Source: JAHRVQ01 sp029941905 (lineage in GTDB: Bacteria; Pseudomonadota; Gammaproteobacteria; Pseudomonadales; Azotimanducaceae). From it: a stretch of DNA of 64,000 bases. The notes under the pieces are model-generated. The model had not been told where the DNA came from. It saw only the letters and a list, made by a program, of their open reading frames with translations, and made no database searches. The number at the start of each line of letters is the position of its first letter. Position 1 is the stretch's first letter. The stretch lies in contig JAPYTQ010000022.1 in NCBI GenBank assembly GCA_029941905.1, positions 1-64,000 of the forward strand, written 5' to 3'. The translations under genes and the position numbers were made by a program. This document shows, piece by piece, positions 1-6,804 of the stretch.

Positions 1-560
1 TCACCCTTGATCTGGATGATGATGATGAGATCACCCTTGATCTGGATGATGATGAGATCGCCCTTGATCTGGATGATGATGAGATCGCCCTTGATCTGGA
101 TGATGATGAGATCGCCCTTGATCTGGATGATGATGATGAGATCTCTCTTGATCTGGGTGATGATGATGAGATCGCCCTTGATCTGGATGATGATGAGATC
201 GCCCTCGATCTGGATGATGACGATGAAATCTCTCTTGACCTGGATGATGACGATGAAATCTCGCTCGATCTGGGCGATGACAAAACCTCACTTGACCTGG
301 ATGATAATGAAAGCGCGCTAGCACTGGATGATGATGATTTCTCCCTGGATCTGGATGATGATGGTGCAATCACGCTGGATCTTGATGACGACGACGGTAA
401 TGACCTGGAAGATGATGGAGGCAACAAACTGGACCTGGCACGAGCCTATATTGATATGGGAGACGGTGATGGGGCCAGAAGTGTGCTCGAAAAAGTGATC
501 AGCGAAGGTACCGACTCTGAAGTCAAAGAAGCCAATGAGTTGCTTGAGAAGATCGACTGA
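1..560 (+). CDS. fimV: FimV-family protein, C-terminal part (5' end outside window)
   Basis: The reading frame that starts at base 3 is open from the window edge to the TGA at 558-560. It encodes a long acidic run of about ten-residue units of the form LDLDDDEIA and then a conserved end with LARAYIDMGDGDGA and a terminal ANELLEKID. That end matches the FimV C-terminal domain, a TPR-like helix pair. FimV proteins are inner-membrane peptidoglycan-binding hubs for type IV pili and polar organisation, with the acidic part and this end in the cytoplasm. In Pseudomonas-type genomes fimV lies directly upstream of truA, as here. Membrane and LysM parts lie outside the window, so the full architecture is inferred. 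Confidence 0.85.
   Translation, partial: TLDLDDDDEITLDLDDDEIALDLDDDEIALDLDDDEIALDLDDDDEISLDLGDDDEIALDLDDDEIALDLDDDDEISLDLDDDDEISLDLGDDKTSLDLDDNESALALDDDDFSLDLDDDGAITLDLDDDDGNDLEDDGGNKLDLARAYIDMGDGDGARSVLEKVISEGTDSEVKEANELLEKID
3..386 (+). repeat. In-frame acidic minisatellite in fimV
   Basis: About thirteen tandem units of 27 or 30 bases follow each other without breaking the frame. The first units are nearly identical, and later ones drift toward codon variants such as gac for gat and ctc for ctt. Units differ by whole GAT codons, so each change adds or removes one Asp. Acidic repeats are a known variable part of FimV proteins. The high identity at the left edge suggests recent expansion. 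Confidence 0.9.
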
Positions 561-1387
561 GCTCGCTTTCGCAACATACCAATCTCCATACTATAGCTCT
601 TGGTGTCAGCTACAGCGGCGAATCGTTTCACGGCTGGCAGTTTCAGGGCGATTCTATTGCTACAGTACAGGCCTGTCTTGAAACTGCTCTCAGTAAGGTA
701 GCAGACAAGCCTGTCAGGGTTGCCTGTGCTGGTCGGACAGACTCGGGTGTCCATGCAACAAAGCAAGTCGTACACTTTCAAAGCGATGTCGATAGACCGT
801 TGAAGGCATGGGTGATGGGTACGAATGCCCACTTACCAGACTCCGTATCTGTTACCTGGAGCAGGGAAGTGCCGAGTGAATTCAATGCCCGGCACTCAGC
901 CCGAGCCAGGCGCTATGTTTACCTGATATACGATCAGCGGATTCGTTCCGCATTGTTTCCCAACCTGTATACACGGGAACATCGAACCCTCGACCCGAAA
1001 CGTATGCATGAAGCAGCGCAATACCTGCTTGGGGAAAATGACTTTAGTTCATTCAGGGCAGCAAATTGCCAGTCCAGAAGCCCCATGCGAAATATCCACC
1101 ACCTCAGTGTTGTACGAGGGGGTGACCTGGTTGTGATTGACGTGCAGGCAAACGCATTCCTGCATCATATGGTGCGTAATATCGCCGGGGTTTTGATGGA
1201 CATAGGTGCCTCTGAGCAGCCTGTGAGCTGGACCCGAGAGTTGATTAAAATATGTGATCGCAGGCAGGCGAGTGTGACCGCAGCCCCCAATGGTCTGTAT
1301 TTAGTGGACGTTCTATATCCTGACTATCCGGAAATACCGGAAGGGCCGGATTTACCACACCTGCTGTCAATGATTGACCTCACCTAA
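557..1387 (+). CDS. truA: tRNA pseudouridine(38-40) synthase TruA, apparent CTG start
   Basis: TruA makes pseudouridine at positions 38-40 of the tRNA anticodon arm. The frame contains CAGRTDSGVHA, the catalytic motif with its Asp, at about residues 57-67, and later FRAANCQSRSP and FLHHMVRNIAG, all typical of TruA. The frame has an in-frame stop at 545-547. Between that stop and the Ala-Leu-Gly-Val strand that opens the domain the only start-like codon is CTG at 557, overlapping the fimV stop as CTGA. The first ordinary start, TTG at 800, would remove the catalytic Asp. Starting at 557 gives 276 residues, near the usual 270. A weak GAGAAG lies 7 bases upstream. Function is sure, the start is inferred. 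Confidence 0.9.
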   Translation: MSSLSQHTNLHTIALGVSYSGESFHGWQFQGDSIATVQACLETALSKVADKPVRVACAGRTDSGVHATKQVVHFQSDVDRPLKAWVMGTNAHLPDSVSVTWSREVPSEFNARHSARARRYVYLIYDQRIRSALFPNLYTREHRTLDPKRMHEAAQYLLGENDFSSFRAANCQSRSPMRNIHHLSVVRGGDLVVIDVQANAFLHHMVRNIAGVLMDIGASEQPVSWTRELIKICDRRQASVTAAPNGLYLVDVLYPDYPEIPEGPDLPHLLSMIDLT

Positions 1388-1475
1388 GAACCGTTGTTAC
1401 CTGGCTTTGGATATCCCACTGTCGATTCTGGTACACTCTCGCCCCTTCGATTGGGGTGCCTGGAAAAGGTAAAGA

Positions 1476-2102
1476 ATGCGCACACGAGTCAAGATATGTG
1501 GGATCACCAATAATGAAGATGCCCGGTTTGCACTGGACGCAGGTGCTGATGCGCTGGGATTTAACCAGTATCAGCAGAGTCCGCGTTTTGTCGATCCTGA
1601 TCAGACCAGGAAGCTGGTTAGCCAGTTACCTCCCCTGGTGACCAGTGTCGGACTATTTGTCAACGAATCAGCTGAGCGGGTCAGGGAAATTTGCGCCCGG
1701 GTCGGATTTGATCTGTTGCAGTTTTCTGGCGATGAAACCGATGAATATTGCAGACAGTTCGACCTGCCATACATAAAGGCAATTCGCGTCAGGGATGCGC
1801 AGATTCTGGAGCGGGAAATTCAATGTTATCCTGGTAGTCGTGGCATATTGCTCGATGCTTATGTGAAGAATCAATTTGGCGGTACCGGGCAGGTGATTGA
1901 TTGGCAGAAGCTGCCTGTCCTGAACCAGAAAATATTGCTTGCGGGTGGATTGAATCCACAGAATGTCAGTGAGGCGATTGCCCAGATCAGGCCTTACGGG
2001 GTGGATGTCAGTAGCGGGGTCGAAATGTCAAAAGGCAAAAAAGATCCAAAGAAAATCCAGGAATTTTTTAAATCGGTAGCCGCAGCAGATCGGAGTAGTT
2101 AG
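1476..2102 (+). CDS. trpF: Phosphoribosylanthranilate isomerase
   Basis: TrpF converts N-(5-phosphoribosyl)anthranilate to the 1-deoxyribulose form in tryptophan synthesis. The 208-residue protein is a TIM barrel of family length. It starts MRTRVKICGIT, with the conserved Cys general base, followed by ALGF and a QQSPRFV segment, and ends with the DVSSGVE phosphate-binding motif containing the general-acid Asp. The usual LHGDE motif reads FSGDE here. The ATG at 1476 follows an AAGGTAAAG ribosome site. It lies 88 bases after truA and 78 before trpB, so the cluster is probably one functional group but trpB has its own leader. Confidence 0.95.
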   Translation: MRTRVKICGITNNEDARFALDAGADALGFNQYQQSPRFVDPDQTRKLVSQLPPLVTSVGLFVNESAERVREICARVGFDLLQFSGDETDEYCRQFDLPYIKAIRVRDAQILEREIQCYPGSRGILLDAYVKNQFGGTGQVIDWQKLPVLNQKILLAGGLNPQNVSEAIAQIRPYGVDVSSGVEMSKGKKDPKKIQEFFKSVAAADRSS

Positions 2103-2110
2103 CTAGATTT

Positions 2111-2180
2111 GTAAATTAACTACATTAAGTAGCCTGATGATTAATCCGAAAAACATGATTTTAAGGACGGAACTAGCTAT
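2111..2180 (+). promoter_or_regulatory. trpB leader sharing sequence with the nqrM leader
   Basis: These 70 bases lead directly into the trpB ATG. Aligned without gaps to the 70 bases before nqrM (57201-57270), and counting the ATG, 58 of 73 positions agree by eye. The strongest core is ATCCGAAAAACATGA at 2144-2158. The first part is AT-rich (gtaaattaactacattaagt), and the last part holds the ribosome site and an A(A/T)TAGC(T/G)AT stretch. It may be a promoter and operator or a dispersed repeat; the sequence alone does not decide. Confidence 0.7.
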
Positions 2181-3410
2181 ATGAGTGAAAAGAGCAAGGG
2201 AGACAATGCAGAATTGACTTCAATGCCGGGGGTAAACGGACGTTTCGGGATATATGGAGGCAGATACGTACCCGAAACATTGATGGCTGCGCTGGAGGAG
2301 CTGACCAACGAGTATGCGAGACTAAGAAGCGATCCTGGCTTTACTGCTGAATTTGAGAGTGATCTTGCGAACTATGTTGGCCGGGAATCTCCCTTGTATT
2401 TTGCCCAACGTCTAACGGAAGAAATGGGGGGCGCGAAAATCCTCCTGAAGCGAGAAGACCTCAATCATACCGGTGCACACAAGATTAACAATTGTATCGG
2501 ACAAGGATTACTCGCCAAATACATGGGTAAACCGCGGGTAATAGCTGAAACCGGTGCTGGTCAGCATGGTGTGGCGACCGCCACCGTCGCAGCAAGGTTT
2601 GGACTGAAATGTCAGGTGTACATGGGTAGTGAAGATATCCAGCGGCAGAGTCTGAATGTTTATCGGATGAAATTATTGGGGGCGGATGTTGTCGCGGTTG
2701 ACAGTGGCTCCAGGACGCTGAAGGATGCGTTAAGTGAGGCAATGCGTGATTGGGTTACCAACGTAGATGACACCTACTACATCATCGGTACTGTCGCAGG
2801 TCCACATCCATATCCCATGCTGGTGCGGGATTTCCAGTCGGTTATCGGCCGTGAAACCAAAAAACAGTGTCAGGCCATGTATGGATGTTTACCGGATGCT
2901 ATTGTCGCCTGTGTCGGCGGTGGTTCGAATGCCATAGGAATATTTCATCCATTTCTCGAACACCAGGATGTGAAGCTCATTGGCGTTGAACCGGCAGGCC
3001 ATGGGCTTGAAACCGGCGAGCACGCTGCACCTTTGAGTCGGGGCGAAGTGGGCGTGTTGCATGGAAATAAAACCTATTTAATGCAGGATGAAAACGGTCA
3101 GATACTGGATACCTATTCTATTTCCGCAGGGCTCGACTATCCCGGTGTTGGCCCTGAACACGCATGGTTAAAAGATATTAAGCGTGCAGAATATGTTTCT
3201 GTCACTGATCAGCAGGCACTTCATGCCTTTCGACAACTCAATTTACTTGAAGGTATTCTACCGGCCCTGGAGTCGTCCCATGCCGTGGCCTACGGAGCAG
3301 AGTTGGCGAGCCAGATGAGCAAGGATGAAATTGTGATTATTAATCTTTCTGGCAGGGGAGATAAGGATATTCCTACCCTGGCCAGCATTGACGGTATTTC
3401 CATTTCATGA
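2181..3410 (+). CDS. trpB: Tryptophan synthase beta chain
   Basis: TrpB condenses indole with L-serine, using PLP, in the alpha2-beta2 complex. The 409-residue protein has the HTGAHKINN motif with the PLP lysine (about residue 101), the ETGAGQHG loop with the catalytic Glu, the GGGSNAIG phosphate-binding loop, and a C-terminal NLSGRGDKD. All are standard for the TrpB1 type that pairs with TrpA. It lies 59 bases before trpA. Its leader is shared with nqrM far away, which suggests transcription separate from trpF. Confidence 0.97.
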   Translation: MSEKSKGDNAELTSMPGVNGRFGIYGGRYVPETLMAALEELTNEYARLRSDPGFTAEFESDLANYVGRESPLYFAQRLTEEMGGAKILLKREDLNHTGAHKINNCIGQGLLAKYMGKPRVIAETGAGQHGVATATVAARFGLKCQVYMGSEDIQRQSLNVYRMKLLGADVVAVDSGSRTLKDALSEAMRDWVTNVDDTYYIIGTVAGPHPYPMLVRDFQSVIGRETKKQCQAMYGCLPDAIVACVGGGSNAIGIFHPFLEHQDVKLIGVEPAGHGLETGEHAAPLSRGEVGVLHGNKTYLMQDENGQILDTYSISAGLDYPGVGPEHAWLKDIKRAEYVSVTDQQALHAFRQLNLLEGILPALESSHAVAYGAELASQMSKDEIVIINLSGRGDKDIPTLASIDGISIS

Positions 3411-3469
3411 TTGAGAGACTTATTTGCACATCACAGGTCCTGTCAGGGACTAAGACAGAGGGTTGAGTA

Positions 3470-4285
3470 GTGAGCCGTATTGCCGCTTGTTTCGAGCGAT
3501 TATTTTCTGAAAATAAAAAAGCACTGATTCCCTACATTGTAGCCGGGGACCCTGTGAAGGAAGTCACTGTGGGCATTATGCACGCGATGGTTGCCTCAGG
3601 TGCCGACATTATTGAATTGGGCGTTCCTTTTTCAGACCCGGAGGCAGAAGGTCCGGTCATTCAATTGGCACACGAACGGGCCCTGGTGCATGGTACGTCG
3701 CTAAAAGACACGATTGCGATGGTTGCGGAATTTCGCAGGACAGATGATGTTACCCCGGTTTTACTTATGGGTTATGTGAACCCGATCGAACGCATGGGTT
3801 ATGAAACATTCGGCGAGTCAGCGTCCATCGCCGGTGTTGACGCAACCCTGATAGTTAATGTTCCACCTGAAGAAGGGGAACTACTGGAACAATCGCTGAT
3901 CGCCCATGGGCTGGATTCAATTTATCTGCTGGCACCTACAACTACAGACCTGCGAGCACAGTATCTTTGCAGCAAGAGTCGCGGATTTATTTACTACGTA
4001 TCGCTAAAAGGGACGACCGGTGCCTCTCTGATCAATATGGATGATGTGGAGCAGAGGGTCAGGTTCCTGCAACAATATTCAAAAATCCCTATGGTGGTAG
4101 GTTTTGGCATCAAGGATGGTGGATCCGCAGCGCGTGTGGCGTCATTTGCCGATGGTTCCGTCGTTGGGACCGCTGTTGTGAGTCTGTTCGAATCTTCAGG
4201 TGGTGAGCCGGATAAAATTGCGCTCGAGGTCGGCAAACTTCTCACCGAAATGCGTCATGCCATGGATGCTGAAACTGTGTCATGA
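3470..4285 (+). CDS. trpA: Tryptophan synthase alpha chain, Glu in place of catalytic Asp60
   Basis: TrpA cleaves indole-3-glycerol phosphate and passes indole through a tunnel to TrpB. The 271-residue TIM barrel has the catalytic Glu in IELGVPFSDP (E. coli Glu49). The next part reads EAEGPVIQ where most family members have a form of LADGPTIQ, so the residue matching catalytic Asp60 is Glu. The YYVSLKGTTGA segment and the GFGIKDG and GSVVGTAVV phosphate loops are normal. It starts with GTG at 3470 after GAGGGTTGAG. Its stop overlaps the folC start as ATGA. The usual accD between trpA and folC is not present. Confidence 0.95.
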   Translation: MSRIAACFERLFSENKKALIPYIVAGDPVKEVTVGIMHAMVASGADIIELGVPFSDPEAEGPVIQLAHERALVHGTSLKDTIAMVAEFRRTDDVTPVLLMGYVNPIERMGYETFGESASIAGVDATLIVNVPPEEGELLEQSLIAHGLDSIYLLAPTTTDLRAQYLCSKSRGFIYYVSLKGTTGASLINMDDVEQRVRFLQQYSKIPMVVGFGIKDGGSAARVASFADGSVVGTAVVSLFESSGGEPDKIALEVGKLLTEMRHAMDAETVS

Positions 4286-5538
4286 CACTGGATCTTTGGC
4301 TGAACAAGATTCGACAACTTCACCCAGTCAAGTGGGATTTGGGACTTGAGCGGGTCGGCGAAGTTGGCGAACGGATGGGTGTGATAAAACCTGCAACCAC
4401 CGTTTTTCTGGTTGCCGGTACCAACGGCAAGGGGTCGACCTGTGAATTCCTGGCCCAGCTATGTCATGCACTTGGGCTTAGCTATGGCAAAACGACATCA
4501 CCTTTTCTGCTGAAGTATAACGAGCAAATCATTGTTGACGGTAAACAGGTGGCTGACCAGGAGATCTGTGATGCTTTTGAGCGAATTGAGCACAGTCGCA
4601 ATAAAATCTCGCTGACATACTTCGAATTCGGCGCTCTCGCAGCGTTGGATATTTTTAACCGAAAACATTTAGACGTTGCGATCATAGAGATTGGCCTGGG
4701 CGGTCGGTTGGACGCCATGAACATTGTTGACCCGGAGGTATGCATCATTACCAGGATTGATGTGGATCATCAGCAATGGCTGGGTGACAACAGGGAGAGT
4801 ATCGGCCGTGAAAAGGCGGGTATCCTGCGCGCAGGCAGACCCGGTATTTGTGTCGATCCGGCACCTCCGGATTCAGTATTCTCCGCGGCCCGGGAACTTG
4901 GGATTGAAATTCAGTCCCTGGGTCAGGGCTTCTCCGTTGAGGACGAATTATTAACGGTAGGGGATCATCAGTTTCGACTGTCGAATCTTCAACTACCATT
5001 ACCGAGCGCTGTTGCGGCTGTCTGTGGCACGTTGGCAGCGGGTTTTAAACTTACCCAGAAACTTGTTGACCAGGCCATGAGCAAAGCCAGACTAGATGGC
5101 CGGTTTCAGGTTTTGCCTATGTTGGAAAAGAGGTCGGAAAAGAGGTCGAGAAAAACCATACTGGACGTTGCCCATAACCCGGGCGCCGCCGAATACTTAT
5201 GTCAAAAATTGCATGATCAAGGTATTTCCAGTGTTCAAGCGGTGACAGGCATGTATGGGGACAAGGATATTGAACAGATTTTTCGAGTCCTGACCCCGTT
5301 GGTTGCGAAATGGCACCTCTGCGATCTCGACGACGAACGAGCAGCGTCGGGCGACGAAATGAGGCAACGATTGTCGTCGAGTTGTGGGTTAAGTGGTGAG
5401 ACTTATGGTAAAGTATCTCTCGCATATGACGCTGCGACGCGAGCTGCGAACGAAGACGAAGTTATCCTTGTATTTGGTTCGTTTCCCGTAGTTGCAGCAG
5501 TCTTGAAATATCTTGAGACGACCTTAGATAGGGTTTAG
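4282..5538 (+). CDS. folC: Bifunctional folylpolyglutamate/dihydrofolate synthase
   Basis: FolC adds glutamate to dihydropteroate and extends folate polyglutamate tails in the cytoplasm. The 418-residue protein is a Mur-ligase relative. It shows the P-loop GTNGKGST at about residues 46-53, TTSPFLLKYNEQI, the IIEIGLGGRLDAMN magnesium and ATP segment, and DVAHNPGA at the start of the C-terminal domain. Its ATG overlaps the trpA stop by four bases, so translation is likely coupled. A short stretch near 5130 repeats the pair KRSEKRS, giving a small basic insert. Confidence 0.95.
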   Translation: MTLDLWLNKIRQLHPVKWDLGLERVGEVGERMGVIKPATTVFLVAGTNGKGSTCEFLAQLCHALGLSYGKTTSPFLLKYNEQIIVDGKQVADQEICDAFERIEHSRNKISLTYFEFGALAALDIFNRKHLDVAIIEIGLGGRLDAMNIVDPEVCIITRIDVDHQQWLGDNRESIGREKAGILRAGRPGICVDPAPPDSVFSAARELGIEIQSLGQGFSVEDELLTVGDHQFRLSNLQLPLPSAVAAVCGTLAAGFKLTQKLVDQAMSKARLDGRFQVLPMLEKRSEKRSRKTILDVAHNPGAAEYLCQKLHDQGISSVQAVTGMYGDKDIEQIFRVLTPLVAKWHLCDLDDERAASGDEMRQRLSSSCGLSGETYGKVSLAYDAATRAANEDEVILVFGSFPVVAAVLKYLETTLDRV

Positions 5539-6153
5539 GTGGAAGCAAAGCTCAAACAACGAGTGATTGGTGCAGTCATTCTAATCACACTGGCCATTAT
5601 CGTTCTGCCGATGTTGTTAGATGGTTCAGCAGAAGACCGGGCGCGGGTGTCAGCGACGATGCCTGCCCCTCCCAGAATTCAACTCAAAAGCATGAGCATT
5701 GCCGAGATCGAACAGAACATGGCCAGAATGGAGCAGGAGAGTGCTGCCCGCCTGCCGGTAGAGATCCAGGATGCAGAAGGCACAGACCCATCGCTTGATT
5801 CTACATACGATCAGGCAGCCGACAAACAAACAGACGATCAACGAGCAGAGAATGAAACCTATCAGCTTGACCAGAATGATCTGCCCGTCAGCTGGACATT
5901 ACAGTTAGCCAGCTTCGCAGACCGAAACAATGCAACCAGGTTAAGGCAGTCACTTCGGGAAGCACAATTCAGAACGTACATTTTAACGGCTGATTCCACC
6001 AAAGGTCAGGTTTATCGGGTCTTCGTCGGGCCAATGCTCAGTAAGACCAGGTTGTCCGGTTTTGCCGAGGATATAGAGGCTGATTTTGACCTGAAGGGGC
6101 GAATTATCCGTTTTCAGGTTGAGGAAGATGGCAACCAGTTGGGTGGCTGGTAG
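5539..6153 (+). CDS. SPOR-domain protein, DedD-like
   Basis: This 204-residue protein starts with GTG directly after the folC stop. It has one N-terminal membrane segment (about residues 8-27, VIGAVILITLAIIVLPMLL), a charged Glu- and Asp-rich linker, and a C-terminal SPOR domain from about residue 115 (SWTLQLASFADRNNATRL to the end). SPOR domains bind denuded peptidoglycan glycans at the division septum. Position between folC and cvpA is that of dedD in gammaproteobacteria. Sequence similarity to E. coli DedD outside the architecture is low, so the name is by position and layout. Confidence 0.85.
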   Translation: MEAKLKQRVIGAVILITLAIIVLPMLLDGSAEDRARVSATMPAPPRIQLKSMSIAEIEQNMARMEQESAARLPVEIQDAEGTDPSLDSTYDQAADKQTDDQRAENETYQLDQNDLPVSWTLQLASFADRNNATRLRQSLREAQFRTYILTADSTKGQVYRVFVGPMLSKTRLSGFAEDIEADFDLKGRIIRFQVEEDGNQLGGW

Positions 6154-6191
6154 CATCCAACCGCTACTCGAGGGTCGAATGAGGAGAGTGT

Positions 6192-6701
6192 GTGGCATCG
6201 ATAGGGTTAGTTGACTGGATCATTTTCGCCATCGTCGGATTTTCCACGTTGATAAGTATCAAACGTGGGTTTGTAAGAGAGGCGTTGTCCCTGGCTACTT
6301 TAGTAGCCGCGATGATCGTTTCGAGATTTTTCGGTCCGTCATTTGCTGCCTTGCTGGTAGACCTGATTGAAGTCGAGTCGGTGCGTAACATAACTGCTTA
6401 TGTGGGATTGTTCTTCGTCACGTTGATTGTAGGGAGCATGTTAAATACGCTGATTGCCCAATTTGTCAGGGTGGCAGGACTCGATGGCATGGACAAGCTG
6501 TTGGGGATGTTTTTTGGTTTTGCCCGTGGCGCGCTGGTCGTCGTTGTTATCGTCGCCGTATTGGCAAGGGCGGGTGTCGCTGAAGATGACTGGTGGCAGG
6601 ATTCACTGCTGATTCCCAAATTTATGGCTTTCGGGGACTGGATACAGATGATCGGATGGGACAACGCAGATGATTTAATGCAGCAAGTGCGAACAAGCTG
6701 A
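6192..6701 (+). CDS. cvpA: CvpA family membrane protein
   Basis: The 169-residue protein has four likely membrane segments: about residues 3-22, 30-50, 62-84 and 100-122, in the CvpA pattern, with RGFVREALSL between the first two. CvpA was first tied to colicin V export and lies before purF in gammaproteobacteria, as here; its exact biochemical role is not settled. GTG at 6192 follows GAGGAGAG. The frame stops at TGA 6699-6701, but a +1 frame continues as an acidic repeat to 6783. The protein may have lost or may frameshift into this tail. Confidence 0.9.
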   Translation: MASIGLVDWIIFAIVGFSTLISIKRGFVREALSLATLVAAMIVSRFFGPSFAALLVDLIEVESVRNITAYVGLFFVTLIVGSMLNTLIAQFVRVAGLDGMDKLLGMFFGFARGALVVVVIVAVLARAGVAEDDWWQDSLLIPKFMAFGDWIQMIGWDNADDLMQQVRTS

Positions 6702-6711
6702 TGATTTTGCA

Positions 6712-6783
6712 GAGCCATCAGCTGAACAAGAGCCATCAGCCGAACAAGAGCCATCAGCCGAACAAGAGCCATCAGCCGAATAA
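6712..6783 (+). repeat. Four 18-base units encoding an EPSAEQ tail, out of frame with cvpA
   Basis: Units at 6712-6729, 6730-6747, 6748-6765 and 6766-6783 share gagccatcagccgaacaa. The first has gct for gcc, and the last ends in taa for caa. Read in the +1 frame of cvpA they give four EPSAE(Q) units preceded by CEQADDFA and ended by that TAA. The unit is a multiple of three and the stop arises by a single C-to-T change in the last copy. The same region in the other frames has no protein-like character. Confidence 0.85.
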
Positions 6784-6804
6784 ATTAACACAGGGTGACA
6801 CAAT

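Noticed and set aside
31..369. His-rich minus-strand ORF opposite the fimV repeat
   Set aside because: It is the antisense of the Asp codon repeat and has no protein character of its own.
2111..2180. TrpR operator or a trp attenuator before trpB
   Set aside because: No good match to the TrpR operator, no leader peptide with Trp codons and no terminator hairpin was seen; the nqrM copy also argues against a Trp-specific site.
6398..6772. Minus-strand ORF beginning with repeated MALVRL units
   Set aside because: It is the antisense of the EPSAEQ repeat and of cvpA.
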